Below, piece after piece: positions 5,732 to 7,494 of a stretch of 7,494 nt of DNA (position 1 is the stretch's first letter; every line of letters begins with the position of its first letter). Both the position numbers and the translations under genes were made by a program. The DNA lies in the NCBI GenBank assembly GCA_002366675.1, contig DFBO01000219.1, positions 4,896 to 12,389 on the forward strand, in the 5' to 3' direction. The notes beneath the pieces were generated by a model. It saw nothing but the letters and a program-made list of their open reading frames with translations, had not been told where the DNA came from and ran no database searches. This DNA is from Flavobacteriaceae bacterium UBA3078. Its GTDB lineage: Bacteria > Bacteroidota > Bacteroidia > Flavobacteriales > Flavobacteriaceae.

Positions 5732-6370
5732 ATGAAATTTGATGATTTTTGTGAGCTTATTTCAAAAATAGAAAATATACCACTTCCAGCCGAACCATCT
5801 CAGTTAAAAATGTCGCCACCTTTTAGAGAAGCTCTACAAGAAAGGCAAAAACACATGATTAAAGACGCTAAAAGAGCTGGTGTTATGGCATTGTTTTACC
5901 CAAATAACGAACAGACTTATCTGGTTTTAATTCTTAGAAAAACCTATAAAGGAGTCCATTCTGCTCAAGTAGGATTTCCTGGTGGTAAGCTTGAAGAGTC
6001 AGATGAGTCTATAGAAGCAGCAGCTGTGAGAGAGACTTTTGAAGAAATTGGTGTTCCCGAAGATTATATACAAGTTTTAAGGAAATTAACTCAAGTATAT
6101 ATACCGCCAAGCAACTTTTTTGTGCAGCCTTTTATTGGGATTTCAAGAACGACGCCATATTTTATTAAGCAAGAAGATGAGGTTGAAGATATTTTGGAGG
6201 TAACTTTATTGGACTTTATAAACGATATGAATGTTGTAGATAAAACAGTTTCAACATCTTACAAAAAAGACGTGGTTGTGCCAGCATTTAATTTAAATGG
6301 ACATATTGTTTGGGGAGCAACTGCTATGATGTTAAGTGAAATAAAAGACTTGTTAAAACAAGTCATGTAA
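5732..6370 (+). CDS. Nudix hydrolase, NudL/CoA pyrophosphatase-like
   Basis: This 212-residue cytoplasmic Nudix hydrolase belongs to the NudL/UPF0035 subgroup, which cleaves CoA and its derivatives to 3',5'-ADP and (acyl-)phosphopantetheine. The subgroup signature just before the Nudix box is present: an LILRK strand end, then VHSAQVGFPGG (75-85). The box runs from Gly85 to Gly107 with RETFEEIG (100-107); Glu101, Glu104 and Glu105 are the expected metal ligands. Gly85 to Arg100 is one residue longer than the canonical GX5EX7R, as I recall for E. coli NudL. The N-terminal helical region (about 1-45) and a C-terminal segment ending near 205 complete the fold at normal length. ATG 5732 follows an A-rich leader. 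The gene is followed 47 bp later by the acyltransferase on the same strand. Substrate assignment is family-level, not proven. Confidence 0.88.
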   Translation: MKFDDFCELISKIENIPLPAEPSQLKMSPPFREALQERQKHMIKDAKRAGVMALFYPNNEQTYLVLILRKTYKGVHSAQVGFPGGKLEESDESIEAAAVRETFEEIGVPEDYIQVLRKLTQVYIPPSNFFVQPFIGISRTTPYFIKQEDEVEDILEVTLLDFINDMNVVDKTVSTSYKKDVVVPAFNLNGHIVWGATAMMLSEIKDLLKQVM

Positions 6371-6382
6371 AACTTCAGTTTT
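6347..6382 (+). other. Tandem inverted repeats at the 3' end of the Nudix gene
   Basis: GACTTGT (6347-6353) pairs with ACAAGTC (6358-6364) around TAAA, inside the last codons. AAAAC (6369-6373) pairs with GTTTT (6378-6382) around TTCA, just after the stop. Neither is followed by a long U-tract, so at best this is a weak terminator or attenuator between the Nudix and acyltransferase genes. Confidence 0.35.
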
Positions 6383-6384
6383 AT

Positions 6385-6392
6385 TACATTTG
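6385..6392 (+). promoter_or_regulatory. Candidate -7 element for the acyltransferase gene
   Basis: TACATTTG matches TAnnTTTG exactly, 25 bases before ATG 6418, similar to the spacing seen for the dps element. No convincing TTG -33 element is at the expected distance. It suggests the acyltransferase has its own promoter, whether or not it is also read from the Nudix gene. Confidence 0.45.
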
Positions 6393-6417
6393 TATTAACT
6401 AATTAAGAAAATTTTTC

Positions 6418-7233
6418 ATGGGTTTGTTTAAAAGAAATCCTTTCGGACATTTACTATTTATAAAAAAATGGGTTATAAGAATCATTGGTTCTCTCTCTCA
6501 TAGGAGGTTTAGAGGGTTTAATGAACTTCAAATAGAGGGTTCCGAAATCATTAAGAATTTACCAGAATCTAACGTTTTATTTATTTCTAATCATCAGACA
6601 TATTTTGCCGATGTAGTTGCTATGTTTCATGTTTTTAATGCTAGTTTAAGTAATAGAGAGGATAATATTAAAAATATAGGATACTTGTGGAGCCCTAAAT
6701 TAAATATCTATTATGTGGCAGCAAAAGAAACTATGAAATCTGGATTGTTGCCTAAAATATTGGCTTATGCAGGTTCAATTAGTATTGAGCGTACATGGAG
6801 ATCTAAAGGAGAAGATGTAAAAAGACAGGTAAAGATGAGTGATATTTCTAATATTAAAATGGCTCTAGACGATGGTTGGGTAATTACGTTTCCACAAGGA
6901 ACAACAACACCATTTAAGCCTATTAGGAAAGGAACGGCACATATTATTAAACATTATAAGCCAATTGTTGTCCCAATTGTAATTGATGGTTTTAGAAGGT
7001 CTTTCGATAAAAAAGGATTAAGAGTTAAAAAGAAAAATATCCTACAATCTTTTGAAATTAAAGAACCTTTAGAAATTGATTATGAAAATGAAACCATAGA
7101 AAATATTGTAGAAAAAATTGAATATGCTATCGAGCAGCATCCTTCCTTTTTAAAAGTGATACCTCGTAAAGATTTAGAAGAAGTAGAAGAATTAAATAAA
7201 AAGCGAAAATGGCGCCTTGAAGATAACTATTAG
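6418..7233 (+). CDS. PlsC-like lysophospholipid acyltransferase family protein
   Basis: This 271-residue protein belongs to the LPLAT/PlsC acyltransferase superfamily, which moves an acyl group from acyl-CoA or acyl-ACP to a lyso-lipid at the inner membrane. Visible motifs, in order: NHQTYFAD (58-65, motif I with the catalytic His59), YYVAAKETM (98-106), GSISIER (119-125, motif II), FPQGTTTP (158-165, motif III) and VVPIVIDG (184-191, motif IV). Motif I has five residues between His59 and Asp65 instead of the usual four, and motif III has Gln160 where PlsC normally has Glu (FPEGTRS). These may be features of a Bacteroidota subfamily, so the exact acceptor (lysophosphatidate or a lyso-aminolipid) is uncertain. 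The N-terminus is basic, with a hydrophobic stretch at about 11-25; the C-terminal 40 residues are highly charged. The stop abuts the stop of the convergent membrane gene. Confidence 0.87.
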   Translation: MGLFKRNPFGHLLFIKKWVIRIIGSLSHRRFRGFNELQIEGSEIIKNLPESNVLFISNHQTYFADVVAMFHVFNASLSNREDNIKNIGYLWSPKLNIYYVAAKETMKSGLLPKILAYAGSISIERTWRSKGEDVKRQVKMSDISNIKMALDDGWVITFPQGTTTPFKPIRKGTAHIIKHYKPIVVPIVIDGFRRSFDKKGLRVKKKNILQSFEIKEPLEIDYENETIENIVEKIEYAIEQHPSFLKVIPRKDLEEVEELNKKRKWRLEDNY

Positions 7234-7494
7234 TTATACTTCTAACTTTTTTAACTCTTTATAATTTCCATTTAGACGTTTTAATAAAATACCATATATA
7301 AGATAGTAAAACCCTAATATTACTGCTATTAATATTACTAAAAATATAAGGGTTATAATTATGGTTACAGCATAAAATTTAAACACCTCACCATTTGCTG
7401 AAGCTTTTTCTATAAGAGAGATCATTTCCTCATCTCTGTCAAATTGGATTCCCAAAGTAACAAACGCCGAAATAGCCATAAATATAAGGTTAAA
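7234..7494 (-). CDS. Membrane protein of unknown function (5' end outside window)
   Basis: The frame ends at TAA (7234-7236) and stays open through the right edge, giving 86 visible residues; an internal ATG at 7479 is probably not the start. The first visible residues (FNLIFMAISAFVTLGIQF, 1-18) look like the end of a membrane helix, so the true start should lie beyond the window. A charged loop at 19-37 (DRDEEMISLIEKASANGEV) follows, then a long hydrophobic segment of about 33 residues (39-71), long enough for one extended or two tight helices. The tail (KRLNGNYKELKKLEV, 72-86) is basic and probably cytoplasmic. I do not recognise a named family. It converges on the acyltransferase with no spacer, and no terminator hairpin with a U-tract is visible between them. 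Confidence 0.65.
   Translation of the reverse strand, partial: FNLIFMAISAFVTLGIQFDRDEEMISLIEKASANGEVFKFYAVTIIITLIFLVILIAVILGFYYLIYGILLKRLNGNYKELKKLEV

Noticed and set aside
1..7494. Mobile elements, CRISPR arrays, tRNA/rRNA genes, riboswitches or a defence island
   Set aside because: I saw no transposase, integrase, regular direct repeats, tRNA cloverleaf or known riboswitch core. Gene content is of core-genome type with uniform base composition.

Overview
The window looks like ordinary chromosome from a marine-type member of the Flavobacteriaceae (Bacteroidota). The DNA is AT-rich. Several start sites are preceded by A/T-rich leaders rather than strong Shine-Dalgarno sequences. Matches to the Bacteroidota -7 element TAnnTTTG precede several genes, and the protein families (DUF4442, AIM24/TIGR00266, DUF2141, OxyR with divergent Dps) are typical of this group. 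Genus cannot be decided from sequence alone. I see no insertion sequence, integrase, phage gene, CRISPR array, tRNA or rRNA, and no composition shift suggesting transfer.

Layout. Bases 1-341 hold the C-terminal end of a beta-propeller (PD40/TolB-like) protein. Next come a DUF4442 hotdog-fold protein (410-865) and an AIM24/TIGR00266 protein (924-1724), probably co-transcribed, and a lone 65-residue helical protein (1854-2051). A bidirectional terminator separates that block from a divergent oxidative-stress pair: oxyR on the minus strand (2084-3022) and dps on the plus strand (3129-3608). Their shared 106-bp intergenic region carries repeated CTAT/ATAG half-sites and a perfect 10-bp palindrome. 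A second bidirectional terminator, whose arms match the first, follows dps. Then come a secreted DUF2141 protein (minus), a TRIC/UPF0126 cation-channel-like membrane protein (plus), a cyclophilin-type peptidyl-prolyl isomerase lipoprotein (minus), a NudL-like CoA pyrophosphatase (plus), a PlsC-like acyltransferase (plus), and a membrane protein of unknown function that runs off the right edge (minus).

How the genes work together. The only clear functional module is oxyR-dps: a peroxide sensor that keeps both redox cysteines beside an iron-storing DNA-protecting ferritin-like protein. The Nudix and acyltransferase genes are adjacent on one strand and may both touch acyl-CoA/CoA metabolism, but that is inference. 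The rest look like unrelated housekeeping or hypothetical genes in alternating orientation. I did not find a convincing undescribed multi-gene system. The most useful leads are the oxyR-dps operator region, the variant motifs of the acyltransferase, and the small conserved-looking 65-residue protein.
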